In this document: positions 8,153-16,927 of the stretch, piece after piece
Layout of the letters: every line of letters starts with the position of its first letter
Position numbering within the stretch: position 1 is the first letter of the stretch
DNA from: Alphaproteobacteria bacterium
Lineage (GTDB): Bacteria; Pseudomonadota; Alphaproteobacteria; Thalassobaculales; Thalassobaculaceae
Assembly (NCBI GenBank): GCA_022822665.1
Contig: JAJEAR010000076.1
Coordinates: forward strand, 99,189 to 163,188
Reading direction: 5' to 3'
Length of the DNA stretch: 64,000 nucleotides
Translations under genes and position numbers: made by a program
The notes under the pieces: model-generated
Seen by the model: only the letters and a program-made list of their open reading frames with translations
The model's database searches: none
What the model was told of the DNA's origin: nothing

Positions 8153-10540
8153 ATGACCGCTGAATTGCGGACCGACATCCGGCTGGGCGAGGGATCGCTC
8201 CGCTGGTGCTGCGACGAAATGCTGCCGTCGTTCGAGACCACCGACGAGGTCGAGCCGATCACCGGCGTTGTGGGCCAGGACGACGCGATCGAAGCGCTGC
8301 GCTACGGGCTGGAGGTCTTCGCACCGGGCCAGAACATCTACGTCCGGGGGATCGCCGGCACCGGGCGGATGACCCTGGTGCGTCAGCTCCTGGAAGACAT
8401 AAGCCCGAGCTGCCCGCTGGCCGACGACCGGGCCTACGTCCACAACTTCGCCCAGCCCAGCCGCCCCCGGCTGATCACCCTTCCGCGCGGGCGGGGCCGG
8501 GCCTTCCGCCACGGCGTCGACCGCCTGATCGAGTTCGTCGAGGAGGAGCTCGCCCAGACCCTCAACTCGGAGTCCATGCGGGCCAGGCGCGCTTCGCTCG
8601 ACCACGACGCGCAGCAGTCGATGCGCGAGGTCGGCGCGCCGTTCGAGGAGGAGCTGCGCGCCAACGGCCTCGCTTTGGTCACCCGGCAGGGGCCCGGCGG
8701 GGTCCAGCCCGACATCCTGCCCGTCGTGGACGGCGAGCCGGTCCCCTTCGAAAAGCTCGAGACCCTGCGGAGCCAGGGCACCCTCGAAGCCGGGGAAGTC
8801 GAGCGCATCCGGGATCGCGTCGCCTCGTTTTCGCGCAGGTTCGAGGAGATCAATCACAGGATGGCCGGGCTCCGGCTGGAACACCGGGAGAAGCTGCGCG
8901 AACTTCTCGAGTCCGAAACCCGCCGTTTCCTCGGCTATTACATCGAGTCCATCGAATCCGAGTTCGGCGTCCCGGAGGTCTGCGACTTCCTCGCCGACGT
9001 GGTCGCCGATCTGGTGCAGCGGCTCGGCGCGCTCGACCGGATCAAGAAGGCGACTCGCAAGTATCGGGTCAATCCGATCCTCGAACACCGCGCCGGCGCC
9101 GGCTGTCCCATCGTGATCGAGAACGCGCCCACGCTCAGGAACCTGCTCGGCGAGATCGAGCGCGAGTTCGTGGCCGAAGGCGGGACGCACGCCGATCACA
9201 CGATGATCCAGGGGGGCTCGCTGCTGCATGCCGACGGCGGATTCCTGATCCTCGAGGCGCGCGACGTGCTGGCGGAGCCCGGCGCGTGGAAGGTCCTGAT
9301 ACGCAGCCTGAGGGCCGGTATGCTGGAGATCGTGCCGGCGGAGCTCGCCTCGCCCTTCGGCGCCCCTTTCCTCAAGCCCGACCCCATCCCGATCAACGTC
9401 AAGGTGGTGCTGATCGGCGATGGCGGGCTTTACGAGATCCTCAACGGGACCGATCCCGATTTCGGCCAGTTGTTCAAGGTGCTGGCCGATTTCGAGAGCA
9501 CCATTCCCCGCGACGGGACGGGCGTGAACTATTACGCCGGGGTGATCGCCCGCATCGCCCGGGACGAGGACCTGTTGCCGTTCCGGCGCGAGGCCGTCGT
9601 CGCGCTGGTCGATCACGGCGCGCGGATCGCGGGGCGGAGCGACCGCCTGACGACGCGTTTCGGCCGCCTCGCCGACATCGCCCGCGAAGCCGCGTTCCTC
9701 GCCGAGAGGGCGAACCGGCGGGCGGTCGAACGGGACGACGTCAGGGAAGCCATCGGGCGCGGACGGCGCCGCGCCGACCTGCCCGCCCGGCGCTTTCGCC
9801 AGATGATCGCCGAGGGCCGCATCGGCATCCGCACGACGGGAACCGAGATCGGCCAGGTCAACGGGCTCGCCGTGGTAACCGCTGGACCGCTGACCTACGG
9901 TTTTCCGCAACGCATCACCGCGACCGCCGGTCCCGGGAGCGCCGGCGTGGTCGATATCGAGCGCGAGGCGGAGCTTTCCGGCGCGATCCACACCAAGGGC
10001 TTCTACATCCTGGGCGGGCTCCTGCGTAACCTGCTCAAGACGGACCATCCGCTCGCCTTCTCCGCGTCGGTCGCCTTCGAGCAGAGCTATGGCGGGATCG
10101 ACGGCGACTCCGCGTCGGGGGCGGAGATGTGCTGCCTTCTGAGCGCGCTCACCGGCGTGGCGCTTCGGCAGGATCTCGCGATGACCGGCGCGATCGACCA
10201 GCTCGGACGCATCCAGCCGATCGGGGCGGTGACGGAGAAGGTCGAAGGGTTCTTCGCGGTCTGCAAGGCGGGCGGTCTCACCGGGACGCAGGGCGCGATC
10301 GTCCCCAGGGCGAACGCGGGAGACCTGATGCTGGACGAGGAGGCGGCCGCGGCCTGCGCCGCCGGCAATTTCGACGTCTATGCGGTCGAGACCATCCACG
10401 AGGCGCTGGCCCTGCTCACCGGGATGCCGGCCGGCAAGCCCGGCGCGGACGGGAATTACCCCGAAGGCACGCTGCTCCGCCTCGCCCGGGACAGGGCGCT
10501 CGACTACTGGCGCATGGCGCGGCCCGGAACGGAGAAATAG
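8153..10540 (+). CDS. Lon-like ATP-dependent protease (LonH/YcbZ type)
   Basis: The 795-residue protein has an N-terminal AAA-type region (GIAGTGR at 66-72), a long helical insertion and a C-terminal Lon peptidase domain. The Ser-Lys dyad is visible as S653 (GDSASG, 651-656) and K696 (EKVEGFF), 43 residues apart as in E. coli Lon (S679/K722). The Walker A lysine is replaced by arginine (R72), so ATP use is uncertain. It has neither the LAN domain of LonA nor LonB membrane helices, and best fits the YcbZ-like group. Its stop is four bases from the convergent VOC gene. Confidence 0.86.
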   Translation: MTAELRTDIRLGEGSLRWCCDEMLPSFETTDEVEPITGVVGQDDAIEALRYGLEVFAPGQNIYVRGIAGTGRMTLVRQLLEDISPSCPLADDRAYVHNFAQPSRPRLITLPRGRGRAFRHGVDRLIEFVEEELAQTLNSESMRARRASLDHDAQQSMREVGAPFEEELRANGLALVTRQGPGGVQPDILPVVDGEPVPFEKLETLRSQGTLEAGEVERIRDRVASFSRRFEEINHRMAGLRLEHREKLRELLESETRRFLGYYIESIESEFGVPEVCDFLADVVADLVQRLGALDRIKKATRKYRVNPILEHRAGAGCPIVIENAPTLRNLLGEIEREFVAEGGTHADHTMIQGGSLLHADGGFLILEARDVLAEPGAWKVLIRSLRAGMLEIVPAELASPFGAPFLKPDPIPINVKVVLIGDGGLYEILNGTDPDFGQLFKVLADFESTIPRDGTGVNYYAGVIARIARDEDLLPFRREAVVALVDHGARIAGRSDRLTTRFGRLADIAREAAFLAERANRRAVERDDVREAIGRGRRRADLPARRFRQMIAEGRIGIRTTGTEIGQVNGLAVVTAGPLTYGFPQRITATAGPGSAGVVDIEREAELSGAIHTKGFYILGGLLRNLLKTDHPLAFSASVAFEQSYGGIDGDSASGAEMCCLLSALTGVALRQDLAMTGAIDQLGRIQPIGAVTEKVEGFFAVCKAGGLTGTQGAIVPRANAGDLMLDEEAAAACAAGNFDVYAVETIHEALALLTGMPAGKPGADGNYPEGTLLRLARDRALDYWRMARPGTEK

Positions 10541-10544
10541 CGCG

Positions 10545-10946
10545 TCAGGCTTCGACCGCGCCCTTGTAGCTCGTCAGGTCGATGATCTCGAGCACGTTGC
10601 CGTCCGGGTCGTGGAAATAGGCTCGCGGGCCGTTCACAGCGCCGCCCTGGCGGTCCTCCTCGAACAGAATTTCGACGCCGCTCTCCCGCAGCGCCGCAAC
10701 CGAGGACTCGTAGTCTTCGCGGTCGACGATGAAGGCGTGATGGATGTCGTCTTCGCGCGCGGTCGAGATCGGCTTGTCGACGCGCGCGAGGATGATGCAA
10801 TCCCCGCCCGAATCGAGGAACACCATGCCGCGCTCGTGGTTGCTTTGCACGACGGCGAGGCCGAGCTTCCCGGTGTAGAACGCTTCGGCCCGGCGCGTGT
10901 CCGTGACCGGGATCGTGAAATGGGCGACCCCTCTGGTCCTTAACAT
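10545..10946 (-). CDS. VOC/glyoxalase superfamily protein
   Basis: A 133-residue single-module vicinal-oxygen-chelate protein. It starts with HFTIPVTDTRRAEAFYTGKLG, has the central HHAFIV strand, and ends with YFHDPDGNVLEIIDL, the usual Glu-bearing metal strand of glyoxalase/dioxygenase-type folds. The ATG at 10946 is used; the frame stays open upstream into the GFA gene but that part is not VOC-like. It follows the GFA gene by eight bases and probably ends the same transcript. Substrate unknown; hypotheses include lactoylglutathione lyase-like or resistance-type activity. Confidence 0.8.
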   Translation of the reverse strand: MLRTRGVAHFTIPVTDTRRAEAFYTGKLGLAVVQSNHERGMVFLDSGGDCIILARVDKPISTAREDDIHHAFIVDREDYESSVAALRESGVEILFEEDRQGGAVNGPRAYFHDPDGNVLEIIDLTSYKGAVEA

Positions 10947-10953
10947 CGGAGCG

Positions 10954-11448
10954 TCAGTCCTCCTCGTAGAGCCCGCGGTCCCGATGCCACTGCTCGATCC
11001 CGCCCCCGGGGTAGTACATGTTGTGCGCATGCTCCGGCCCCTCCGGCACCGGGATCCAGTCGGGCTTGTATCCCAGCATGTTGTGGCTCATCTCGCCGGT
11101 CCGGGGCAGCGCGGTGTCGATCGCGGTCGCGCAGGGATAGACGAACTCCGGGTAGTTGGGGTTGTAGATCCATAGCGTCGTGCCGCACAGCTTGCAGAAA
11201 TGGCGGCGCGAGAAGCCGAGCCCGTCGGCCTCGTAGGCGCCGCGGTGGTTGTTTGCCGAGCGGTAGACGGTGATGTTGTCGGCGCCCGCCACCTCCAGCG
11301 TCGCGTACTCGCCCATGATGTTGATCGAGTAGCCGCCCCCGCCCGTCTTGCGGCATTTCGAGCAGTAGCAGCGGTTGAACGGGTAGGGCGTCCGCGAATT
11401 CACGGTGAACGTCACGGCGCCGCAATGGCAGGACCCTTCGAGCTTCAT
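10954..11448 (-). CDS. GFA family (glutathione-dependent formaldehyde-activating-like) zinc protein
   Basis: A 164-residue GFA/CENP-V-fold protein. It begins with SCHCGAV (C7, C9) and continues with C27-x-C29-x2-C32 (RCYCSKC) and a later FCKLCGT pair, giving the two zinc sites of the family. The ATG at 11448 is preferred over an in-frame TTG at 11457 because AAGGA lies about ten bases upstream of it. It sits between the TRAP permease gene and the VOC gene on the same strand. GFA proteins bind glutathione adducts, but a specific role in formaldehyde metabolism is not shown. Confidence 0.82.
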   Translation of the reverse strand: MKLEGSCHCGAVTFTVNSRTPYPFNRCYCSKCRKTGGGGYSINIMGEYATLEVAGADNITVYRSANNHRGAYEADGLGFSRRHFCKLCGTTLWIYNPNYPEFVYPCATAIDTALPRTGEMSHNMLGYKPDWIPVPEGPEHAHNMYYPGGGIEQWHRDRGLYEED

Positions 11449-11483
11449 CCGGGACAATTCCTTGTCGCTGGTCTACTCACCGC

Positions 11484-12785
11484 TCAATTGTACAACACCC
11501 CCGGCAGCCAGAGGGCGATCTGAGGGAACAGGAGCAGCAGCGCGATCAGCGCCGCGTCCGCGGCGAGGAACGGGACGATGCCGCGGAAGACGGTGCCGAG
11601 CGCGATGTCGGGCAGCTGCGCCCGGATCACGAAGATGTTGAGCCCGACCGGCGGCGTGATCAGCCCGACCTCGACGACCACCACCATCAGGATCCCGTAC
11701 CAGACGGGATCGTAGCCGAGCGCCGTGACGACCGGCAGGAAGACCGGCACGGTCACCAGGATGATCGCCACCGCGTCCAGGACGCAGCCCAGGATGATGT
11801 AGAAGATCAGGATGATCATGATGACCGCCCAGGGCGCGAGCTCGAAGAACTCGATGAGCTCGACCAGCGCCACCGGGAGCCGGGTCTGGACGACGAAATA
11901 GGCGAAGATCCATGCGCCGGTGATGATGAACAGCAGCATCCCCGTGGTCCGCAGGGTCTCGTCCAGGGAGGCGACGAAGTCCCTCCACGAGAAATCGCTC
12001 GTGGCGAACGCGATGACGATCGCCGCGAAGGAGGCGACGCCGGCCGCTTCCGTCGGGCTGAACCAGCCGGTGTAGATTCCGCCCACCGCGAGGCCGAACA
12101 GGACCAGGAGCTTCCACATCGAGATCGCCGCGCCCCACCGCTCGCGCCAGTCGAGCCGCGGCCCGGCGGGCGCCCATTCGGGCCGGACCCGGGCGATCAC
12201 CCAGATCACCACCATGAAGAGCAGCGCGAGCAGGACCCCCGGGATCATGCCCGCGGCGAACAGGGCAGGGACGGACTCTTCCGCGGCGAGCGCGTAGATC
12301 ACCATGATCACCGAGGGCGGGATCAGGATGCCCAGCGTCCCGCCGACCGCCACCGAGCCCGTCGCCAGGCGCTCGTCGTAGCCGTAGCGGCGCATTTCCG
12401 GCACCGCGATCTGGGTGAAGGTCGCCGCCGTGGCGAGCGACGAGCCGCTGATCGCGGAGAAGCCCGCGCAGGCGCCGATGGTCGCCATTGGCAGCGCCCC
12501 CCGGCGCCCGGCGAACAGCGCGTTGGCCGCGACGAAGAGCTCCTGCGACATGCCGGACCGGGTCGCGACCGCGCCCATCAGGATGAACAAAGGCAGCACC
12601 GAGAAGGCGTACTGGGTCAGCGAATAGGGGGTCTCGCCGAAAACGATGAAGGCGCGCTCCCAACCGTCGATCGCGGCGTAGCCGACCAGCCCCACCAGCC
12701 CCATCGCCGCGCCCAGCGGCACCCGGAGGAGCGTCAGGAGGACCAGGGCGACGATGCCGATCCCGCCGATTTCCTGGGACGTCAT
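11484..12785 (-). CDS. dctM: TRAP transporter large permease (DctM)
   Basis: A 433-residue integral membrane subunit of a tripartite ATP-independent periplasmic transporter. About twelve hydrophobic segments are evident, with DctM-type stretches such as GILIPPSVIMVIYAL and GLITPPVGLNIFVI. The start is the ATG at 12785, overlapping the dctQ stop by four bases (ATGA), which implies translational coupling; the open frame upstream is dctQ read in another frame. With dctQ and dctP it forms a complete dctPQM set in the order P-Q-M, moving a carboxylate-type solute with the sodium or proton gradient. Confidence 0.93.
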   Translation of the reverse strand: MTSQEIGGIGIVALVLLTLLRVPLGAAMGLVGLVGYAAIDGWERAFIVFGETPYSLTQYAFSVLPLFILMGAVATRSGMSQELFVAANALFAGRRGALPMATIGACAGFSAISGSSLATAATFTQIAVPEMRRYGYDERLATGSVAVGGTLGILIPPSVIMVIYALAAEESVPALFAAGMIPGVLLALLFMVVIWVIARVRPEWAPAGPRLDWRERWGAAISMWKLLVLFGLAVGGIYTGWFSPTEAAGVASFAAIVIAFATSDFSWRDFVASLDETLRTTGMLLFIITGAWIFAYFVVQTRLPVALVELIEFFELAPWAVIMIILIFYIILGCVLDAVAIILVTVPVFLPVVTALGYDPVWYGILMVVVVEVGLITPPVGLNIFVIRAQLPDIALGTVFRGIVPFLAADAALIALLLLFPQIALWLPGVLYN

Positions 12786-13267
12786 TCGACGCGCCGGAGC
12801 ACCGAGGAAACCTCGCGCAGGAACATCACCAGCACCGCGACCGTCGCGAAGGCGAAGGCGGCGAGAACCAGCGAAGCCTTCCAGATAATCGGAAGATGGA
12901 GGTCGATGGTGACGTCGTTGAATTCGATGAACTCGCGCGCCGGCTGCGTCATGTGCCACGCGAGGAGGGCGACGAAGACCAGCGCCACGAACGTGCCGAT
13001 GAGCTTGAGCCAGCGCACGGCCCGCGCTGGAACCACCTGGTCGATCAGCTCGATGGTGATGTGCTGGTCGCGGAGGAAGACCTCCGGTATGGCGAGGAAA
13101 GCGGCCGCGGCGAGAAACAGCTCGATGATTTCATAGGTGCCGAAGATCGGCGCGTTGAAGCCCGAGCGCAGCCCGACGTCGATCACGTTGAGCGCCATCA
13201 TGGCGAGCAGAAAGATCGCGGCGACGCGGGTGAGAAGCCGCGCCGCCGCGAGCGCGAGGCCGTGCAT
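12782..13267 (-). CDS. dctQ: TRAP transporter small permease (DctQ)
   Basis: A 161-residue small membrane subunit with four predicted hydrophobic helices (LLTRVAAIFLLAMMALNVIDV, an EVFLRDQHITIELID loop, VALVFVALLAWHM and a C-terminal helix), the DctQ pattern. It lies eight bases after dctP and overlaps dctM by four bases. It links the binding protein with the large permease. Confidence 0.9.
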   Translation of the reverse strand: MHGLALAAARLLTRVAAIFLLAMMALNVIDVGLRSGFNAPIFGTYEIIELFLAAAAFLAIPEVFLRDQHITIELIDQVVPARAVRWLKLIGTFVALVFVALLAWHMTQPAREFIEFNDVTIDLHLPIIWKASLVLAAFAFATVAVLVMFLREVSSVLRRVE

Positions 13268-13275
13268 CGGCCGGG

Positions 13276-14319
13276 TTACATCGCCGAGTACTTGGCCGAC
13301 AGCGCCTTCAGCTCGTCATACACCTTGCGCGCCGGCAGACCCTTTTTCTCGAGCGCCGCGATGCGCTGACCCATGATCTTCTCGCCGAGCGCGCGCATCT
13401 CCTTGTCGGCGGCCTCGGGCAGCGCGACGCGGTTGAGCTTGAGGCCGCTCATGTACTTGGTGAAGACCTTCGGATCGCCGCCCCAGGCGAACGTCGCCAT
13501 GGCGACGCCGGCCTCCTTGGTCCCCATCGCGTCGACCAGCGGCTTGAGGTCGTTCGGCAGCTTGTCATAGGCCTTCGGGTTCATCGCGAGCCCGAAGCTG
13601 ATGACCGAGACGAACATCGGCGTGTAGTGCTGGACGAGCCCGCCCAGCTTGAAGGCGAAGATGCCCATCGGGTCGGTGACGACACCGTCGATGGTCCCCT
13701 TCTGCAGAGACTCCGCCATGTGGGTCGCCGGCATTCCGATCGGGGCCGCGCCCAGCGCCTTCATCATCAGCACGTCGGTCGGCGTCGGCGCGCGGTAGCG
13801 CCGCCCGTTGAGGTCGGCGACCGACATGATCGGCTTCTTGGAATCGTAGACGCCCGACGGGCGGTTGAACACGATCCACATCGCCCTGGTGCCGGCCTTC
13901 TCGTGCTCGGCCTGGAAGTACTTGGGCAGCAGGTCGCCGGCGACCTTGGCGCCGACCACGGCGCCCTTGGCTCCCGGCGGGAACAGATAGGGCGCATGGG
14001 TCAGCTCGGTCAGCGGGAACCGGCCCGGCGTCACCCCGTGCTGGAAGAACGCCATGTCGGCGACGCCCTTCCTGGCGAGGTCGTAATGCCGTGGCATCGG
14101 CCCCATCGACGAGCCGAAGAACATCTGCAGTTCGAGACGGCCCTTGGACTTCTCGGCAGCCTCCGCCTTGGCTTTCTTGAACCAGATCGAGGCGGTCGAC
14201 GGCTCCGGCGAAAACAACGCGATCTTGAGCGTATGCTTCGACTGCGCCAAAGCGTGCCCCCCCGCCGCAAGAACGGCGGCGGCGGCAAGCGCGACGCCTT
14301 TGGTCAGGTGTGTGGGCAT
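13276..14319 (-). CDS. dctP: TRAP transporter substrate-binding protein (DctP)
   Basis: A 347-residue periplasmic solute receptor with a Sec signal peptide (lysine, then an Ala/Leu-rich core, cleavage near HALAQ at about residue 25). The mature part matches DctP: TLKIALFSPEPST, a WIVFNRPSG strand, and SVADLNGRRYRAPTPTD where the conserved carboxylate-binding Arg normally lies. The ATG at 14319 has GGGAGGG just upstream; the same frame is open further upstream but is noncoding there. The 125-base gap upstream can hold the TRAP promoter. Ligand unknown, most likely an organic acid, possibly an aromatic acid given the neighbouring decarboxylase-like gene. Confidence 0.92.
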   Translation of the reverse strand: MPTHLTKGVALAAAAVLAAGGHALAQSKHTLKIALFSPEPSTASIWFKKAKAEAAEKSKGRLELQMFFGSSMGPMPRHYDLARKGVADMAFFQHGVTPGRFPLTELTHAPYLFPPGAKGAVVGAKVAGDLLPKYFQAEHEKAGTRAMWIVFNRPSGVYDSKKPIMSVADLNGRRYRAPTPTDVLMMKALGAAPIGMPATHMAESLQKGTIDGVVTDPMGIFAFKLGGLVQHYTPMFVSVISFGLAMNPKAYDKLPNDLKPLVDAMGTKEAGVAMATFAWGGDPKVFTKYMSGLKLNRVALPEAADKEMRALGEKIMGQRIAALEKKGLPARKVYDELKALSAKYSAM

Positions 14320-14444
14320 CCCCGGCCCTCCCTTCCGTGAGGATGAAGCGAACGAGCCGCCGCGCGCGGCCCGCAGCCACGATCCTGAACCGTGGCGGCG
14401 CGCTTTGCAATGCCGCGCCGAACGGACGGCAAACCGGGGGCGGG

Positions 14445-15479
14445 CTAGAGTCCGTCGAAGTCGTCGTAATTCATCGCGTTGGTGCGGGCGCTGCCGCCCT
14501 TCGCGCTGTGGAGCGCGAGGGTCCATCCGCCGCTGTCCGCCTCGTAGTCGATCCGCTCCGCGAACCTTCCCGCGTTGCCGCGCTTCGAAAAGGAATCGCA
14601 GCCGCGGCTGAATTTCGAGCCCGTCGCGAACGCGACCTCGTAGGAACCGAGCGGTATGCCCTTGAGCGCCGCGGTCTTGCCTTCGCCGACGAGAAAGGCG
14701 AGCGCGACCTTCCCCTGCCGGGTTACCAGCTTCACGTAGGCGTCCATCCCGGTGTCGTTGAGGACCCTGACGGTGCCGATGCGACTCGGCTCGGTGCGTC
14801 CCCTGACGATCTCGTTGTGCTGCACGCGTTTCCCCGCATGCGCCTCGCAGAAGTCGAAACGCGCCTTTTCGCCCGACCCGCTCCGCACGAGCCCTTCGAG
14901 CACCCAGCCCGACCTCGGAGGAGTGCGCCATTCGACTTCGTACCAAGGGCCTTGCGTCCGGCCGGTGCGGATGAGGTCGCCCCAGCGCCGCACGCGGCCA
15001 AGCTCCTCGCCGGCGCTTCCGGGCGACGCGCGGACGGCGGCCGCCTCGGCCTCGACATGGATCCGGCGCTTCTCCCGTTCCAGTCTCGCCTGCCGGACGC
15101 GTGCGATCCCGTCCTCCCGGAGCGCCTGGCGCTTGTCCGGCGTGAGCTCGGCCTCGACCTCTGTCCTGTCCTTCACCCGGTAAGTCTTGTTCGAACAGCC
15201 CTCCCGATAGGCGCGCAGGCGGGCGTTGTGGCCGTCGACCTCCCAGTGGGCGACGGCGTCGGTCTCGACATTGTCTCCTTCCAGCCGGACCGGCTCGAAG
15301 ACGCACCACCGGAGCTCGGCGAGCGTCAGATTGTCGTTCGCGTCGGGGGCCGCTTCCTCCGAATCCGAGGCATTCGCCGGCGCGGCCGCGAGAAGGGCCA
15401 GGATCGCCGCCGCGCCCGCGATGCGTCCCACGGCTGCGCGGTGTCCGCTCTCGCAGCCAGGTCCGCCGCCGCTCCGCAT
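14445..15479 (-). CDS. Secreted SH3-like domain protein of unknown function
   Basis: I do not recognise a specific family for the whole 344-residue protein. It has an N-terminal signal sequence (residues 18-38, ending PANAS), a Cys-containing segment, a charged probable coiled coil (about 110-150, LTPDKRQALREDG onward), a bacterial SH3-like module (about 150-215, with VRASPGSAGEELGRV and GPWYEVEW) and a C-terminal beta-rich half with NDTGMDAYVKLV. Its ATG shares one base with the TGA of the upstream amidohydrolase (TGATG), so it should be translationally coupled. The pairing of an envelope SH3 protein with a cytoplasmic decarboxylase-like enzyme is odd. Confidence 0.65.
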   Translation of the reverse strand: MRSGGGPGCESGHRAAVGRIAGAAAILALLAAAPANASDSEEAAPDANDNLTLAELRWCVFEPVRLEGDNVETDAVAHWEVDGHNARLRAYREGCSNKTYRVKDRTEVEAELTPDKRQALREDGIARVRQARLEREKRRIHVEAEAAAVRASPGSAGEELGRVRRWGDLIRTGRTQGPWYEVEWRTPPRSGWVLEGLVRSGSGEKARFDFCEAHAGKRVQHNEIVRGRTEPSRIGTVRVLNDTGMDAYVKLVTRQGKVALAFLVGEGKTAALKGIPLGSYEVAFATGSKFSRGCDSFSKRGNAGRFAERIDYEADSGGWTLALHSAKGGSARTNAMNYDDFDGL

Positions 15480-16444
15480 CACATTCCGAGCAGACGTTCG
15501 GCGTTGCCGTGCAGGATCTTCCTGCGGTCCTCGGTCGAGAACGGGATCCGTTCCATCCAATCGGTGCCGTCCTTGTTCACCACGAAGGGATAGTCGACGG
15601 AAAACAGGATCCGGTCGGTTCCCATCTCCATCGCGCTGCACAGAAGCGCCGGGTCGGAGAAATTGCCGCTGGTGGTGATGTAGAAATGCTCGCGGAAGGT
15701 CTCGCGGAAGGACTCCAGCGGGGTCTCGGTGCGCGACAGCGCCTGATCGATGCGCCAGAGCAGGAACGGCAGCCCCTCGCCCAGATGCCCGAGAATGATC
15801 TTCAGGTCCGGACAGGCGTCGAAGACGCCGCTCAGCACCAGTCGGATGCCCTGGGTCGCGGTCTCCACGGTGAAGCCCCAGCCGGCGGTCAGCAGGCCGG
15901 GAAAGGCTTCGATGTAGTCGGCGTAGTACGCCTGAATGACATCCTCGTGCGGGATCGACGGATGCATGTAGAGCGGCACGCCCAGCGCCGCCGCGCGCTC
16001 GAAGATCGGCCAGAACCGCTTCTCGTCGAGGAACGCGCCGTTGGTCAGCCCGTGCACCATCGCGCCCTTGAAACCGAACTCGCTCACGCAACGGTCCAGC
16101 TCGTCCGCCGCCGCCGCCGGCTCGGCGGTGGGAAGCGCCGCGAACCCCTGGAATCGGTCCGGGTTCGCGGAAACGATGCCGGCCAGCCGGTCGTTGACCT
16201 CGCGCGCCATCGCCACCGCGGTCTCGCCCTCCAGCTTCTGGGTCGCCGGCGCGCCGTGGCTCAGCACCTGGACGTCGATGCCGCCCTCGTCCATCTCCTT
16301 CAGCCGCAGCGCGCCGACGTCGAGGAGGCGGTCCCTGATCGGCGGCGGCGTCCTCACGTCCCGCCCGGCGAACAGCGCCGACAGGGCGGGATCGAAATAG
16401 TGCTCCTCGATCGCGATGACCCGCGATCCGTCCGATGTTGCCAT
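15479..16444 (-). CDS. Amidohydrolase-2 family, gamma-resorcylate decarboxylase-like
   Basis: A 321-residue metal-dependent amidohydrolase of the ACMSD/gamma-resorcylate decarboxylase branch. The N-terminal metal motif is AIEEHYFDP (residues 11-19), i.e. ExH rather than the HxH of classical amidohydrolases; YMHPSIP, LGHLGEGLPFLLWRID and FSVDYPF follow, which fit the second histidine and the catalytic aspartate regions. Such enzymes reversibly decarboxylate hydroxybenzoates, though ring hydrolases also occur in the group. It sits between a cupin gene (upstream) and the SH3-like gene (coupled downstream), near a TRAP carboxylate transporter. Confidence 0.83.
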   Translation of the reverse strand: MATSDGSRVIAIEEHYFDPALSALFAGRDVRTPPPIRDRLLDVGALRLKEMDEGGIDVQVLSHGAPATQKLEGETAVAMAREVNDRLAGIVSANPDRFQGFAALPTAEPAAAADELDRCVSEFGFKGAMVHGLTNGAFLDEKRFWPIFERAAALGVPLYMHPSIPHEDVIQAYYADYIEAFPGLLTAGWGFTVETATQGIRLVLSGVFDACPDLKIILGHLGEGLPFLLWRIDQALSRTETPLESFRETFREHFYITTSGNFSDPALLCSAMEMGTDRILFSVDYPFVVNKDGTDWMERIPFSTEDRRKILHGNAERLLGM

Positions 16445-16473
16445 GCTCTACTCCGAACTCCGGTTAACGCGCG

Positions 16474-16875
16474 CTACTTCAGTTCCTGACCCTCGAGATC
16501 CCCGTCGAGGAACCTGTTGGGCTTGAGGAACATGCCGAGGACCAGCGCCCCGTTCGGCGCCACGGCGTCGTGGCGGTTGCCGGCCGGGCGCCAGACATAG
16601 TTGCCCGCCGTCACCTCGCCCTCGTCGTCGAGAATGCTGCCTTCGAGCACGTAGGTCTGCTCGATCTCGACATGCTCGTGGAGCGGCAGCCTCGCGCCCG
16701 GCTGCCAGCGGAACAGCGCCGTCATCAGCCCGGTCTCGGGGTCCTCCAGCAGGATCTTCATCTCCACGCCCTCGCACTGCGTCGGCTTCCAGGGCAGCGA
16801 ATCCACGTCGACGAAACGCGAGGCGAGCGGCGCAAGCGTTTCCTGTTCCTTCAGCATCGGCGTCGCGGCGGCCAT
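16474..16875 (-). CDS. Cupin-domain protein
   Basis: A 133-residue single-domain cupin. The metal-binding motif is LPLHEHVEIEQTYVLEG (two His and a Glu of cupin motif 1) with NRHDAVAPNGALVLGMF as motif 2. The ATG at 16875 has GGAGG about seven bases upstream; the frame continues further upstream but without cupin similarity. It is 29 bases ahead of the amidohydrolase gene on the same strand. Small cupins of this kind include chrR-like and dioxygenase-like proteins; no function can be assigned. Confidence 0.8.
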   Translation of the reverse strand: MAAATPMLKEQETLAPLASRFVDVDSLPWKPTQCEGVEMKILLEDPETGLMTALFRWQPGARLPLHEHVEIEQTYVLEGSILDDEGEVTAGNYVWRPAGNRHDAVAPNGALVLGMFLKPNRFLDGDLEGQELK

Positions 16876-16927
16876 GTCCGTCCTCCGTTCTCCGGTTCGG
16901 ATCGACTCTAGCCGTCCCCCGGGAGGC

